Made by a program: the position numbers and the translations under genes
From: Ricordea florida
Taxonomy: Eukaryota; Cnidaria; Anthozoa; Corallimorpharia; Ricordeidae
DNA: 64,000 nucleotides
NCBI GenBank assembly: GCA_949710005.1
Contig: OX453274.1
Span: forward strand, 11,066,168-11,130,167
Direction: 5' to 3'
Part shown: piece by piece, positions 45,001 to 54,200 of the stretch
Layout of the letters: each line of letters starts with the position of its first letter
Position numbering within the stretch: position 1 is the first letter of the stretch
The notes under the pieces: model-generated
What the model saw: the letters and a program-made list of their open reading frames with translations, nothing else
Databases searched by the model: none
Told to the model about the DNA's origin: nothing

Positions 45001-48000
45001 ACTTCGCGTTTGAGATCCTTAAGCTTGTCTTTCTCTACCTTCTCTTCTAGCTTTCCTTTTATTTCAGCTAGTTCGCTGTTAGCGTAGTTCAATTCATCTT
45101 CTAGTTGAATGACCCTTCCCTTGACCATAGTTAGTAGAGGAGACTGGGTAGGAAACTCGGCGAACTTCAAAGAGATATGTCTTTGTTTACGATTTTCAAC
45201 GTCACGTGACATTGACCCTGCACACAATATTTCAAGATGGAGTCCGGTTTCGATGGTTATATAGCGTGCCTTTAGCTTAGCGTGATTTAAATCGTTTTCG
45301 GACTTGCTGAGTTACCAGATTTGAAAGAAAACTTGCTTATGAGTAGTTCTACGAGATGCCTGGCGAAAGTTGTGCGGTTTGGGGCTGCGGATCGTGTCGG
45401 AGAACGAAAGGTCTGGGCATATTCAAGCTACCAGCAGCGAAAGATCCAAAGCACAAGACGTGAGCTTTCAAACTGCTTCTCCAAGTCTTCATCGCCTTCT
45501 AAGATATCCAAAATGGCTTCAAAATCTTCCCCGAAGAGGTAGAGATCGTTCATAATGTCCGCCTCTTGTTTTGAGTGTGCAGTGTCAGTATCACGTGACG
45601 GGTCAGTTCAACATCAGAGAACCGCTATTGTTTTGATCCTTTGAAGTTCAACGAGTTTCCTAACCAGTCTCCTCTACTAACTATCCCTTCACTGTATCAC
45701 TCTATCACTTTCAATTCTGATTAAGCGCTCGCTTATTTGGTCCAATACATTTAGTTTATATCTAATTTCGCTTCCAAATCTTTCAAAATGGCGTCGCCAA
45801 CGAACACGTTGGTTGAAATCTCTTCTTCTCCTTAACCGCCGACCGGTTAGCTCAGTTGGTAGACCATCGCACTACCGTGCGGGAGGTCGCGGGTTCAAAC
45901 CCCGGCCGGACCAACACTCAGGGTCTTTAAATAACTGAGGAGAAAGTGTTGCCTTTGTCATGCCATCTGCATACAAATAGAAGGACCACAAACCGTAGGT
46001 CCCGTCTCACAACCCTTGTTCATGATAACTTAGTGGGACGCAAAAATAACCCACACACTGGTCGTAAAGAGTACAGGACGTAGTTCCCGGTATTGTGGTC
46101 TGGCCATTGGGTTGGCGCTTCACATAGGGATAACCTCATTGCGCCTTTCCCCCTTGGACAGGATTGTCCAAGAAAAATAAGTATGTTCTATGTTCTTCAG
46201 AACTCGACACACGCGTACGCTTTTTTCACTTGACTTTGGCGGCATCTTCGTGGATTTCAAATAAATTAAACTACGAGTATTAACTTATGGTATAGGGCGA
46301 GAAACTATCTGTCTCCCTTCGCTTTTGTCGGAGAGCTAGCAAAACACGTCTATTCCATCGGCTGTCTCGTCCCAGTCCCAGTCTTTGTAGCAAAGCGATT
46401 AAATACTACTTATTAACCGAGAGTGAGGTCATTACAGGGAAATCTCGGACCGAGACCTTACTGTATTGACAGTAAAGACCGAGGTCTGAGAGTTCCTTGA
46501 AATGACCGAACAGACGAGGTTAATAAGTTACTTATTATATGGCCTTTATAGCACTGGAAAAAAGAAAAACGGAAGGGTTTTTCAATATATGCTTGTGCGC
46601 GCGAGAGGTCATTCGAGATCATGTTCACTGAACCGAAACACGCATGACCATGCGATCGAGACCAGAATTGACAGAAAAAACAGTTTCTTTGAAAATGAGA
46701 CAACTTTTTTCCAAATGAAAGGAAAAATGTTCTAAAAAATTTCATAATGCCCGGTCATTACAAGAAAATCTTGCCCGCTCAGCAACAAGAAAACAATTAA
46801 ATACAAATAAAACAAACAAACAACGCTAAATAAACTTCATCACTTTAGCATTCGTATTTCAGTACGGAAGAATGAGAACAAATTTGCAATTAAATGAGTA
46901 ATTATGTTTTAACAAGGATTCTCACTCACCAAAGACATAGAAGTCAATGGTCCAGTTGTCGTGACCGAAATCATTGATTGCACTACAAGTGAAGATTCCC
47001 TTATCTTCTGGTAGCACCTGATAAATATTAAGGACTTGGTCATTTTCCATCAGTTCAAATCTTCGTGACATGAAGTGCTGTTTTAAAGACTTTCCATCCT
47101 TCCTCCACTCGATTCCTGGTGTGGGATTACCGCTGACACAGCATCTGAGTGTGTATGGCTTGCCTGAGTATTCTTCCTCTTCCTCTGAGCTAGAGTCTTG
47201 GCTTCTGATGTCTGGTGGGATTGGACCTGAGTTTCCCGGTAAGATAAGCATTACATTCTCATGCTCACACATTGATTTTTATTACCTGATGATTCATTAT
47301 TAATGCGTACTTTAAAACGCATTTTGTTTGGTGTTTGTACTCATTCTAGAAGCTGGGATACGATACCTGCAGATGGCTGCCCAAAAACTCAGGCTCACTG
47401 ATTTTGTTCAAAGTAAACTATAAGAGATTGTATGGGCAGGAGGACCGTCATTTAGGGGGGTACGTTATGGAATGATTTCAAATCTTTTCCCTAAAGGGAC
47501 CACCCTACAAACCGCTAGATACATTGTTCCGAAATATCATTTCGAAGACGATCTGCTGGACCATGCACCACAGTTTTATTTTTCACAACCAACAAACTTA
47601 CAACATAAAAACGCGTACTAATGATGCACACTAATGAATGCATACTAATGAAAATGGGAATGTGAAACAATAGCTATTGTTTAAAGTGTCTACTTGAACT
47701 GTGAAATCTCATACAACATACATCATGGGGCTTCACTATGCTGTTTATCTATTCTTGTTTTCTTCCATATTCTAAGTTCTAGATTTTAAGACTTGACCTA
47801 AATTTTAAAAACCTGTGAAGTTTTTCGATGTTTTTTTTTTCACCATTAGTCTCTATTGTGTTATCTCCTTTCTTTTCTTTGCTCTACGTCGCTCGTGAAC
47901 GTAACAGGTTTTTACACCGAGGTTGAGCCCAAACTTTACAGTATGGATTATTCAAAAGACATTTATCTTGACCCTAGTTAAATTGAAACTACATTTTAAA

Positions 48001-49876
48001 TGCTTTGGGCTAGGACATCTGAAAAATCACAGGCAGAGCTTTTGAAATAGAATAAATCTATGTGAAACCTATGCCCCATAACTAATTTTATTTCTTTATT
48101 TATTTGATTATTATTATTTTGCCATATACACAAAATATACATGTAGAATTTAAAAAAAAAGACGAGGCAAGGAAGTCCAAGAAAGCCAATAAGGCTTATG
48201 AATAGAGCCACCTTTTAAGATTATGTTATTTAATTGATAATTACAATGCTAACATCGGCAATTTAACTCTAAGTACTTATATTTGTTTTGAACATAGAAA
48301 ACGATCATTAAAATAGGATAAAAATAGAAAAGGCTGAACGTGTAAGTGTAAAAAAAAATGATAATAATAAAATAAAAAAAAGGACGAGAAAGAAAAGGTG
48401 AAAAAAAAAATGCAAGAATAAACGAGAAAAAAAAAACGAAGAGGAGAAAAACTACACACAAGCATTAGGAGAACTAAATTGTGCTTATACCAAGAAAAAA
48501 TGACTTAAGTTTAGAATTGAACAAAGCAGTACTAAAGGCATTCTGAATTTCAGAGCTAAGGGAATTAAATATTTTGGGCCCTTGAAAACGAAGTGAAAAT
48601 TTCCTTACATTTGTCCTACAGTAGGGCAAACGGAAGGAATTCTTACTTCTAGTATTATATGAGTGTATGTCACAGTTAAGCAAAAACATGTCATTGAAAC
48701 TATCAGGAAGGAGGCCGTTTTTATAAAGGTACATAACTTTACCTATTTGGAGTTTGATAATGTCTTCCAATTTTAGAATTCGTAATTAAGCTTTACTTCT
48801 TGCTAATAAGTAATCTTTCTCAAAAAGCGAATCACTTCTGCTGGCGGAGCCTAAAATCACTATGACCTGCAATCTACGAGGCGAAAGAAGTAATCGTATT
48901 TTCTAGAAATGAAAATGCGGTTCTGTCCTCGTGAACCGGTACACAAGAGCCGATACAAAAGACCAAACAATACATTACAGCTAAACAATGACTCCCAAAG
49001 AAAGAAAATACAATGGTTATTCCCTTGTGTACTGGTATACGAGGACAGAACCGAAAATGCTCTCTTAACACCTTACTCATCTTCGGCAAATGCAATGTTT
49101 GAATTTGAACAGTGTTTTGTTTACATGTAATCTTTCTTTATCTTCCAGGGTCGTTAAATCAACAACCAAAATTCGCTTGATTTCTGATAATTTTCGTTAC
49201 CAGTTCTTACGTTGGCCCTCTAGTGATGAAATATTTCATGCAATTGTTTAGGTACCCTTTCCAGGCCGGACGCCTGCTTAAACGTTTACAAACAAACTTC
49301 AATTTCCTTTGGCCTTGGAATTTTCTGATGCTCGCTTGCTGTATAAGGCTGTGACATTTGCCAGTTAAAGGACCTTCTTTCGGCTTTACTCGTACTTTGT
49401 CCTTTCGGTTTCAATAGAATAAAATAATTGTTTGTACAGCTTCATAACAAATCAGAGGGGAGCTAATTTTTGCTGCTCCATAGATATTAATTACGGAAGG
49501 GTATATGCATGTCAACCTCACATAAAACAGCCTAGACTTTCATATTTTCCTCTTTTTTTAACTTGTCTTGTACTACACGTGTACGGTTGAAAACTCTCCA
49601 TGGAAAGAACGACAGAAGAACAGCCGTCGCTTCGCCACTTCTTTGAACGGAATTTCCCGTAACAAAATTCTACTTTCTATATATAGGTTTTAATTATCAA
49701 AGTAACGTTCCAATGACTATTCAAGGGGAAAAAATTCATTAAGTCGGGAAGAACTAACAAGTAATACCTGATGTGTTTTTTGTGAAAACCTCAGGACAAG
49801 ACCAACGTGGATTCGGTACCGATTGCTGTGAAAAGAATATTACAATCAACGCTATCAGCAACTGTCTGACAGCCAT
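31787..49876 (-). CDS. Interleukin-1 receptor-like protein: signal peptide, two Ig domains, TM, TIR (455 aa)
   Basis: Five minus-strand exons: 49768-49876, 46930-47226, 40159-40500, 38805-38954 and 31787-32256. All introns are GT-AG and phase 1; the coding total is 1368 nt. Predicted order: signal peptide (1 to about 19), Ig 1 (about 37-135), Ig 2 (136-249), stalk, membrane helix (about 275-295), RRRR stop-transfer, TIR (about 306-440). This is the layout of IL-1R-family receptors, where the TIR domain recruits MyD88-type adaptors at the inner membrane face and signals to NF-kB/MAPK; ligand and adaptor here are unknown. The family usually has three Ig domains and this model has two, so an exon may hide in an intron. 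Introns are filled with mobile elements. The start is chosen because it gives a clean signal peptide. Confidence 0.82.
32914..32927. repeat. Poly-C tract in intron 4
   Basis: Run of 14 C on the plus strand. Confidence 0.9.
32994..33031. repeat. (ATT)n microsatellite in intron 4
   Basis: About 12 uninterrupted ATT units. Confidence 0.95.
33433..33703. mobile_element. MITE with internal T8-rich degenerate tandem repeat
   Basis: Ends ACGGACCATTAGAAAAGTGA and TCACTTTTCTAATGGTCCGT are perfect inverted repeats of about 23 bp. Inside, an A-A-TTTTTTTT core preceded by GCATGA/GCACGA-like words recurs six or more times every 25-45 bases, followed by a poly-C run. Confidence 0.8.
33786..33953 (-). repeat. 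3' LTR of the Gypsy-like element (168 bp)
   Basis: Begins CGCCAGTAAATGGGACGAAC and ends GAGTCCGCTGGCG, so each LTR ends in a short CGCCAG/CTGGCG inversion. Compared with the other LTR it has about 35 extra bases around ATATATGCGCGGCC plus scattered substitutions. Confidence 0.85.
34109..35872 (-). pseudogene. Gypsy-like integrase region, frameshifted
   Basis: Three collinear frames. The first (35872 down to about 35160) ends RNase H and holds the H-H-C-C zinc finger ([20 protein letters not shown]) and the first part of the core (SFAADVIKR). The second (35156-34850) has [13 protein letters not shown] and [16 protein letters not shown], giving the D and E of the catalytic triad. The third (34825-34109) has the C-terminal [15 protein letters not shown] domain and a Pro-rich tail ending [12 protein letters not shown]. 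Catalytic residues look present but the frame is broken near 35150 and 34850. Confidence 0.8.
35775..36944 (-). pseudogene. Gypsy-like reverse transcriptase / RNase H
   Basis: [16 protein letters not shown], then [15 protein letters not shown] (first catalytic Asp), [20 protein letters not shown], and [10 protein letters not shown] in place of the usual YxDD. RNase [34 protein letters not shown] and [12 protein letters not shown] supply D-E-D. The first position of the YxDD motif is Ile, which is uncommon but keeps both aspartates. The frame is lost after the third RNase H acidic residue near 35880. Confidence 0.85.
36935..37780 (-). pseudogene. Gypsy-like Gag C-terminus and aspartic protease
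   Basis: A C-x-H-x-H-x-C-like knuckle ([18 protein letters not shown]) followed by the retropepsin: [13 protein letters not shown] with catalytic DTG, and later [19 protein letters not shown]. The frame changes from Gag near 37630 and to RT near 36940. Confidence 0.8.
37473..38384 (-). pseudogene. Gypsy-like Gag
   Basis: The N-terminal piece (38384-38160) reads [20 protein letters not shown]. After stops the capsid-like helix-rich part follows ([38 protein letters not shown], to about 37640). Same frame on both sides of a stop near 38160. The 5' LTR begins about 200 bases upstream. Confidence 0.75.
38590..38722 (-). repeat. 5' LTR of the Gypsy-like element (133 bp)
   Basis: Direct repeat of 33786-33953, with the shared core AACACTTAACGAAAGGA, AGCCGCAAGATGGCGGACTA and TAGGAGTCCGCTGGCG. 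On the minus strand it is followed by GTGGTGGCAGCGACCC, a candidate primer-binding site starting with TGG one or four bases in. Confidence 0.8.
38805..38954 (-). CDS. Receptor exon 4: stalk and membrane helix
   Basis: Enters after ATAAAG, ends before GTAAGC; 50 codons, phase 1 to 1. [20 protein letters not shown] forms a short stalk. [20 protein letters not shown] is a single helix followed by LRRRR as a cytosolic anchor. It splices in frame to the TIR exon about 6.5 kb away across the retrotransposon. Confidence 0.85.
39158..39744. mobile_element. pogo/Tigger-type MITE, TA target duplication, internal ATCGTTATATCG repeats
   Basis: Left end CAGTGGAACCCCGATATAAC and right end (reverse complement) CTGTGGAATCCCGATATAAC are matched TIRs flanked by TA on both sides. 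CAGTRGAACC with a TA target is typical of pogo/Tigger (Tc1-mariner) elements. The word ATCGTTATATCG and close variants recur near both ends in both orientations. It has no coding capacity and lies in intron 3 of the receptor. Confidence 0.85.
40159..40500 (-). CDS. Receptor exon 3: second Ig domain
   Basis: Enters after CATATAG, ends before GTAGGG; 114 codons, phase 1. [17 protein letters not shown] (first Cys), VIIWLREH (core Trp), [20 protein letters not shown] (D-x-G-x-Y-x-C) give a complete I-set/C2-like fold. Two N-x-S/T sites (DNIT, NLT) suggest glycosylation. Confidence 0.9.
41403..43880 (-). pseudogene. LINE reverse transcriptase, 5'-truncated, interrupted by a MITE
   Basis: From 43880 downward: linker [20 protein letters not shown] and [20 protein letters not shown], then [12 protein letters not shown], the RT fingers [20 protein letters not shown] and [20 protein letters not shown], the palm [16 protein letters not shown] and [10 protein letters not shown] (intact YMDD), then [40 protein letters not shown]. 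Beyond the MITE (41592-42009) the tail [19 protein letters not shown] runs to TAG 41403. Several frame changes. A different clade from the LINEs at 10.7, 12-15.5 and 24.2 kb. Lies in intron 2 of the receptor. Confidence 0.8.
41592..42009. mobile_element. MITE inserted in the LINE C-terminus
   Basis: Ends GGGACGGCGGAGC and GCTCCGCCGTCCC are inverted. G/C-rich subterminal blocks (CTTTAGCCCCCCC; CAGCCCCCCACTT) lie just inside. The LINE reading resumes on both sides. Confidence 0.8.
43881..44529. other. Intron 2 sequence, nothing recognised
   Basis: No element ends or coding signal seen between the two LINE-type remnants. Confidence 0.35.
44530..45835 (-). pseudogene. LINE ORF1-type protein (coiled coil + RRM-like), interrupted by transposon B
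   Basis: Minus-strand pieces: [20 protein letters not shown] (about 45780-45695), then beyond the insertion [20 protein letters not shown] and [20 protein letters not shown] (coiled coil), [20 protein letters not shown] (the start of the RRM-like domain of L1-type ORF1 proteins), and further pieces [20 protein letters not shown] and [11 protein letters not shown]1 proteins bind LINE RNA. Frame breaks are present. It may belong to a different LINE from 41403-43880. Confidence 0.65.
45126..45684. mobile_element. 559-bp deletion derivative of the two-gene transposon (element B)
   Basis: Ends CATAGTTAGTAGAGG and CCTCTACTAACTAT match element A (22565-25791). Flanks CCCTTGAC (45118-45125) and CCCTTCAC (45685-45692) are an 8-bp duplication with one mismatch. 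Inside, only the two first exons survive, in inverted order relative to A: a THAP-type exon on plus (45356-45459: [20 protein letters not shown]) and an acidic exon on minus (45553 to about 45465: [28 protein letters not shown]). They meet head-on at the deletion point. Confidence 0.85.
45840..46200 (+). mobile_element. tRNA-derived SINE
   Basis: The head has A box TTAGCTCAGTTGGTAGA and B box GGTCGCGGGTTCAAACCCCG at tRNA spacing, followed by about 280 bases of unrelated body (CATCTGCATACAAATAGAAG, GGTCTGGCCATTGGGTTGGC) and an AAGAAAAATAAGTATG tail. The acceptor and anticodon stems do not pair as in a functional tRNA. Target duplications not found. Confidence 0.7.
46402..46545. repeat. Foldback element, imperfect
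   Basis: Outer arms ACTACTTATTAACCGAGAG and CGAGGTTAATAAGTTACTTA pair. Inner arms GGACCGAGACCTTACTG and CAGTAAAGACCGAGGTCTGA pair around a short loop. Confidence 0.6.
46930..47226 (-). CDS. Receptor exon 2: first Ig domain
   Basis: Enters after AACTCAG, ends before GTGAGTGAG; 99 codons, phase 1. An acidic leader ([14 protein letters not shown]) precedes [20 protein letters not shown] (first Cys pair and core Trp), then [20 protein letters not shown] closes the fold. One NWT glycosylation site. The doubled Cys could form an extra disulfide. Confidence 0.9.
47227..48250. other. Intron 1, proximal part: nothing recognised
   Basis: No exon or element ends seen. Confidence 0.35.
48474..48790 (-). 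pseudogene. LINE reverse transcriptase C-terminal tail
   Basis: [40 protein letters not shown] and [20 protein letters not shown] match the extreme C-terminus of LINE RTs. An A-rich 3' tail follows at 48470-48250 on this strand. Severely 5'-truncated insertion in intron 1. Confidence 0.75.
48911..49064. mobile_element. Foldback MITE of about 154 bp in intron 1
   Basis: Arms GCGGTTCTGTCCTCGTGAAC, CGGTACACAAG and CTTGTGTACTGG, TACGAGGACAGAACCG pair, ending in AAAATGC / GAAAATGC. Confidence 0.75.
49768..49876 (-). CDS. Receptor exon 1: start codon and signal peptide
   Basis: ATG at 49876. [20 protein letters not shown] is a classic secretion signal, followed by [16 protein letters not shown]; donor GTATTAC, phase 1, joining exon 2 as Gly. 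Short and easily missed because the open frame is only 36 codons. Confidence 0.75.
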
Positions 49877-51475
49877 GCGTTCCTCTCTAGTTATATATTT
49901 GGTAAATTTTCTTTTTCTGACTTTGAAATACGATAGTAACAGCTTCGTCCCGTTCAGCGAAATGGAAACATTTTTGCACGAAACTATATGTTTTCTGAAC
50001 TATATAGAAAATGAAATACGAACAAGATAAAAGGGAAAATTTAACAGCTCTTTAGGAAGGAATTGACGTAAATACCTTGAAAATGGAAAAGCTACGAAGT
50101 AAAACGAAAGGCTACCAACATATTAGAGAAAAAAGAAAGTAAACATAAAAACATAAAAGAGCTCTTCTGTTTGTTTTTCGGTATTTTCAGTGTGTTTTAC
50201 TTGATACTACAGTATTTAAAGTTATTTGACATGATATCTCATAACCATTGTAAATGTTGTGGTTCAATTTTATCCTTGGTATAAATTTTATTTTCCTTTG
50301 CTTTTTGGGTATGGTAATATATGATAATTAGTTTAAAAACAAAGGACAAAATGCGAGTCAAGGTTAAAATTGACCCACAACAGACACACCAGTACAATAA
50401 TAGCTGTATTTCTTGAATTCCCCGCACCCAAAAAAAACTGACAACCAGAAATGCGGTGCGGGATAAGCAGACAATTCTTAGCCCATTTATTGAACTAACC
50501 AACTGATCACAAACTGTATACAAACAAACTTCATACGTTTGATCCGGCCAACGTAAATGAACAAACAAAACCACTTATAATAACTGTCAGTCATCAGGAA
50601 AAACACAACTAAAATCGCTACGAGGAAATGGATTACAGGATTTCAATCAAAATATAAGAAGAACAACAAAATTTAACTGTCCGCTTGTAAAACTCCACAA
50701 TGAAACTTGTTTACTGTTCAGCGAATATATACTTGCTACTTTACATATCACACTTTCTTCTATAATCTCATGCCGGCAGTTAAAACACACCGCCGACAAA
50801 AGCACCTGTGCTTGGGAATTCAAGAAACCATTTATCTTTTGTTTCATTACGCTTCGCTGCATTCAGGCAAAGATAAATGAACAGTTTGTGCATTTTGTAA
50901 CTTCGTGCAGACGTTGCAAAACGGATTTGGATTGGTCCAATCCGTGCTAGTGCGAGAAAGATCAATACTAAAACTACAACTCTTTGTCATCTTTCGCAGA
51001 AAAAAAGATTTCTGTGGGTGACCAAAATTGCCGCATTTTGTCATGCTAAGTCTGACTATTCAAAATAAGAATTAAATCGTCTTTATAGGACTAGACAATT
51101 AAGTCAAGGAATAACATGAACGGACCAAAAAGACAGATCAAAACTTGTATTTCTCAAACCAAGAGTGTCACGATAAAGACCTTCCCTGTAAAAAAAGACT
51201 CAAATACCTTCATTTGTATTTCTCTGTGCTAACATTGCAAATATCATTACGTCTTATTTTACTCAACTACTATTAACACGTTATATTTTGTTTTGTAACC
51301 ATTCTCTTTCCCGTTGTATTTCTACTTTTCTCTTTTGCCATGGCTCCTTGCAATCGTTTTCGCCTGTCAATTGTTCAATAATTCTTGCTTTCTCCCTCTC
51401 TTTTAACCGTTGTATACTGAAACGCTTGTACGCATCGCATACTATGCGCTCTGTTCATGTAGTTACACCAGGGAC
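49877..51475. other. Upstream region of the receptor gene
   Basis: No exon recognised. The promoter of the minus-strand receptor should lie in the first few hundred bases, but no strong TATA or Inr is evident to me. Confidence 0.35.
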
Positions 51476-51540
51476 GAGTGAATCCATTTTCCGAGTCAAC
51501 TCCGAGCCCGAGTCATATCCGATTCCGAGTCAGGCCGAAT
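51476..51540. repeat. Degenerate GAGTC/CGAGTC short tandem repeat
   Basis: Recurring (TC)CGAGTC words (CGAGTGAATCC, CCGAGTCAACTCCGAGCCC, GATTCCGAGTC). Its reverse-complement equivalent lies at 60399-60475, on the other side of the BEL element. Confidence 0.6.
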
Positions 51541-51626
51541 AACAGATCAGCGGTATACCTTTCAGTCAGGCCACGAGGTCCTTGTCGGTCAGATATGGCG
51601 AGTGTGCAGTGCGATGTTTTTCAAAT

Positions 51627-51985
51627 TGTGACTTTCCTGAAATGACGTTTTTGTTGAGTTTAATCAGGGAGGCCCTGGGTCTCACTTTATCCCCAGGACT
51701 TTTCGGACGAGACCTCGTGGTCGCACTCGAACAGACGCGTATGTAGTTTAGCTGTTTACAGTCTCGTTACGTTTCACTTTATACCTTTCTCTGGTTCGCC
51801 TTACAGGGATTTCAAACGTAAGTTTTACTTTCAGCCCGCTGTTTGTGCTGTATTTTCGTTTCTACGTGTTTTCTTTCTGTTAGCCATCATTATTTGTATT
51901 TATTTATTTGTCATAGTTTTCACCATTAAACACGGAAAGACTATTAGCTACGTGTGTTGGTTGAACGCTGCGCTAGAACGCGACA
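51627..51985 (+). repeat. 5' LTR of the BEL/Pao element (359 bp)
   Basis: Read against the 3' LTR I see one difference (GGCCCTGGGT versus GGCCCTGGGC, about 51680). TG...CA ends. Contains CACTTTATACC and a late CACCATTAAACACG that could serve transcription. Confidence 0.95.
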
Positions 51986-52115
51986 GTGAAAAGTTTGAAG
52001 GAAAAGTTCATCCCATTAGAAGCAAGGCGTGTTTGGAGTCCCAGCAGGAGGTATGCAACCTTGAATTAGCGTCAGTTTTCATGAAGTGAGTTCATACACA
52101 GCTGGTACATGGTTC

Positions 52116-54200
52116 ATGGCCGAATCATCGAGTGTGAAGTTGAGCCCGCCATTCAACCTGCCAGCGAACTCAACCTCGCCAGAAACTAAACCTCCCGAGT
52201 TAAGAGTCGACGAAAAACGTCAAAGGAACCTCTCAAGAAAAGCTCTCCAGAATGCAATACAGAAAACAACCGCTGAGCTTTCGAGACAACCAAAGGCCCT
52301 CCGAACGGCTGCCGACAGTGTTTACGCTTCCTTGCGCGAGAAATCATCGGTAGATGAGAAAAGACTTAAATCACCCACAAGGAAATATAGGGAGATACTT
52401 AACGAACTGGAAGGTCTCTACGTCCAAGATAAGTGGGGAGACATGCTAGAGGATGCCGAGATCATTCGACAATCTGGTAGAGTCAACTTAGAATACGCTC
52501 ATACGGCTCTAAACAAAGCAAGGGATTCACGGTTCAACCAACCAGAATAAGAAGATCATTCCTCGCGATCGTCTCGACGTTCGTCCCACACCTTATCATC
52601 ACGAGCGTCGTCTAGCTCTGCACGAATAAAAGCGTTAGCCGAGGCCGCCGTCGCCAGGAAACAAGCAAAATATGACCGTCTCATGGCGGAGAAAGAGCAC
52701 GAAAGAAGACAGCACGAGGCAGAAGAGAACCGGCTCCGGGAGCAACGCCGCGCCCAGCATGAACGAGACATGGCAATACTCGCCGCAAACAAGTTAACAG
52801 CAATCGCCGATGCCAAACTCGCCGCCATTGAAAGGTCTATTGAAGAAGACGAAGATGGATCTTGCGATCTCACTCAACGAGGGGCGTTCGAGACAGCGAC
52901 ACATCGAACTCAACAATGGGTCAACGACCAGGAGATCACTGAGCGAGTTCAGAAAAACACCCCTACCGGAGAGGTACGAGACGAGGTACCGCCAATACCA
53001 ACGAACCTTCCAAACGCAAAGAAAGTTCTCGAGGGAGATACTTCATCACCAATTAAAACCCCTGTAACGTTGAATGAGATACCTCAGGAACCACGCCCCT
53101 ACAACTTAAACGTGTCGTGTCAACAAAGTCCCAATACCCTGGGAGACATGAAGTATATAGAGGAGATTATAGCCACCAACAAACAACTGACATCCAGTTT
53201 AGTGAGACAGAGCTTACCGAAGTGCCATCCTGACACCTTTCGAGGTGACGCTACATTATTTCATCCTTGGAAGAGTGCTTTCAAGGCAATGACACAGGAC
53301 GCAAACATTCCGCCAGATCAAGAAGTGAACTATCTTAGGCAGTACACAGGTGGAGAAGCCCAGAAGTTGGTGGATAGTTACCGCAAGAGACATAACAGGC
53401 ACCCCTCTGCCCTCCTACAAGAACTCTGGTCGGAGCTTGAGAAACGGTTTGGAAACACAGCAGTTATTACCGACTCCCTCCTAAAGAAGCTGAACGGGGC
53501 ATCCAAGTTTAACGAGAAAGAGAGAGAGAAACTTCAAGCCTTTGCCGACGTGTGCGCTGATGTGGATAGTCAGCTACAGTTTCTCCCTGGTCTTGCTTGT
53601 TTGAATTACCCTAACGTCATCAAGCCTATAGTGGAGAAGTTACCTTATTTCTTCCAGTCTAAATGGGAAAAACAGGTAGCGGAATATGCAGAAAGGAACC
53701 ATGATGCTTACCCTGGTTTCCATGACTTCGCCCTCCTGATCCAGAAACAAGCAACCCTGAAGAACCACCCAAACATCACCGGCGGGATATCGACAATAAA
53801 AGATACCAGAAGCAGGGGAGCAACGAGCAGCCGATCAGCATTGAGAACAGAAGCAAAGGTCTTTGTATCGAAGGCTAAACCCATACCGGAAGATGCTACC
53901 GACAAGCCCAGTACAGAAACACACTGTCTGTTCCACAAAGTAAAGGGCCACAATCTAGCCACCTGCAAGGCCTTCGAGCGGAAACGCTTGACGACAAAGA
54001 TGGAATGGATCATGAAGGCTGGACTCTGCTTCAGATGTTTATCACCAGAACACAAAGCAAGTGTGTGTACCGAAATCGTGAACTGTGAAAAATGCGGGAG
54101 TGGCCTCCACAACACCCTATTACATAGGGAGAAAAGGAAACCAACGAACGAGGACAATGGCGAGGAGCTAAGAACCACTTGCACAAAGATCTATCGTACC
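52116..54200 (+). pseudogene. BEL/Pao Gag, one in-frame stop
   Basis: Starts MAESSSVKLSPPFNLPANST. A TAA at 52548-52550 interrupts, and the same frame stays open afterwards (RSSRRSSHTLSSRASSSSAR) into a Glu/Arg-rich coiled coil, the capsid-like region (PDTFRGDATLFHPWKSAFKA, LWSELEKRFGNTAVITDSLL) and the zinc knuckle CFRCLSPEHKASVC followed by CEKCGSGLHNTLLH. Gag binds and packages the element RNA. Because the stop is the only lesion here, it may be a recent nonsense mutation, a sequencing error or a readthrough site; most BEL elements have one continuous Gag-Pol frame. Confidence 0.85.

Noticed and set aside
45840-45915. Functional tRNA gene
   Set aside because: A and B boxes are good, but acceptor and anticodon stems do not pair properly and about 280 bp of SINE body follows.
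48249-48465. Phe-rich membrane protein (-)
   Set aside because: Reading of an A-rich LINE 3' tail in reverse; low complexity.
52556-52873. Ser/Arg-rich protein antisense to BEL Gag
   Set aside because: Shadow of the Glu/Arg-rich coiled-coil coding strand.
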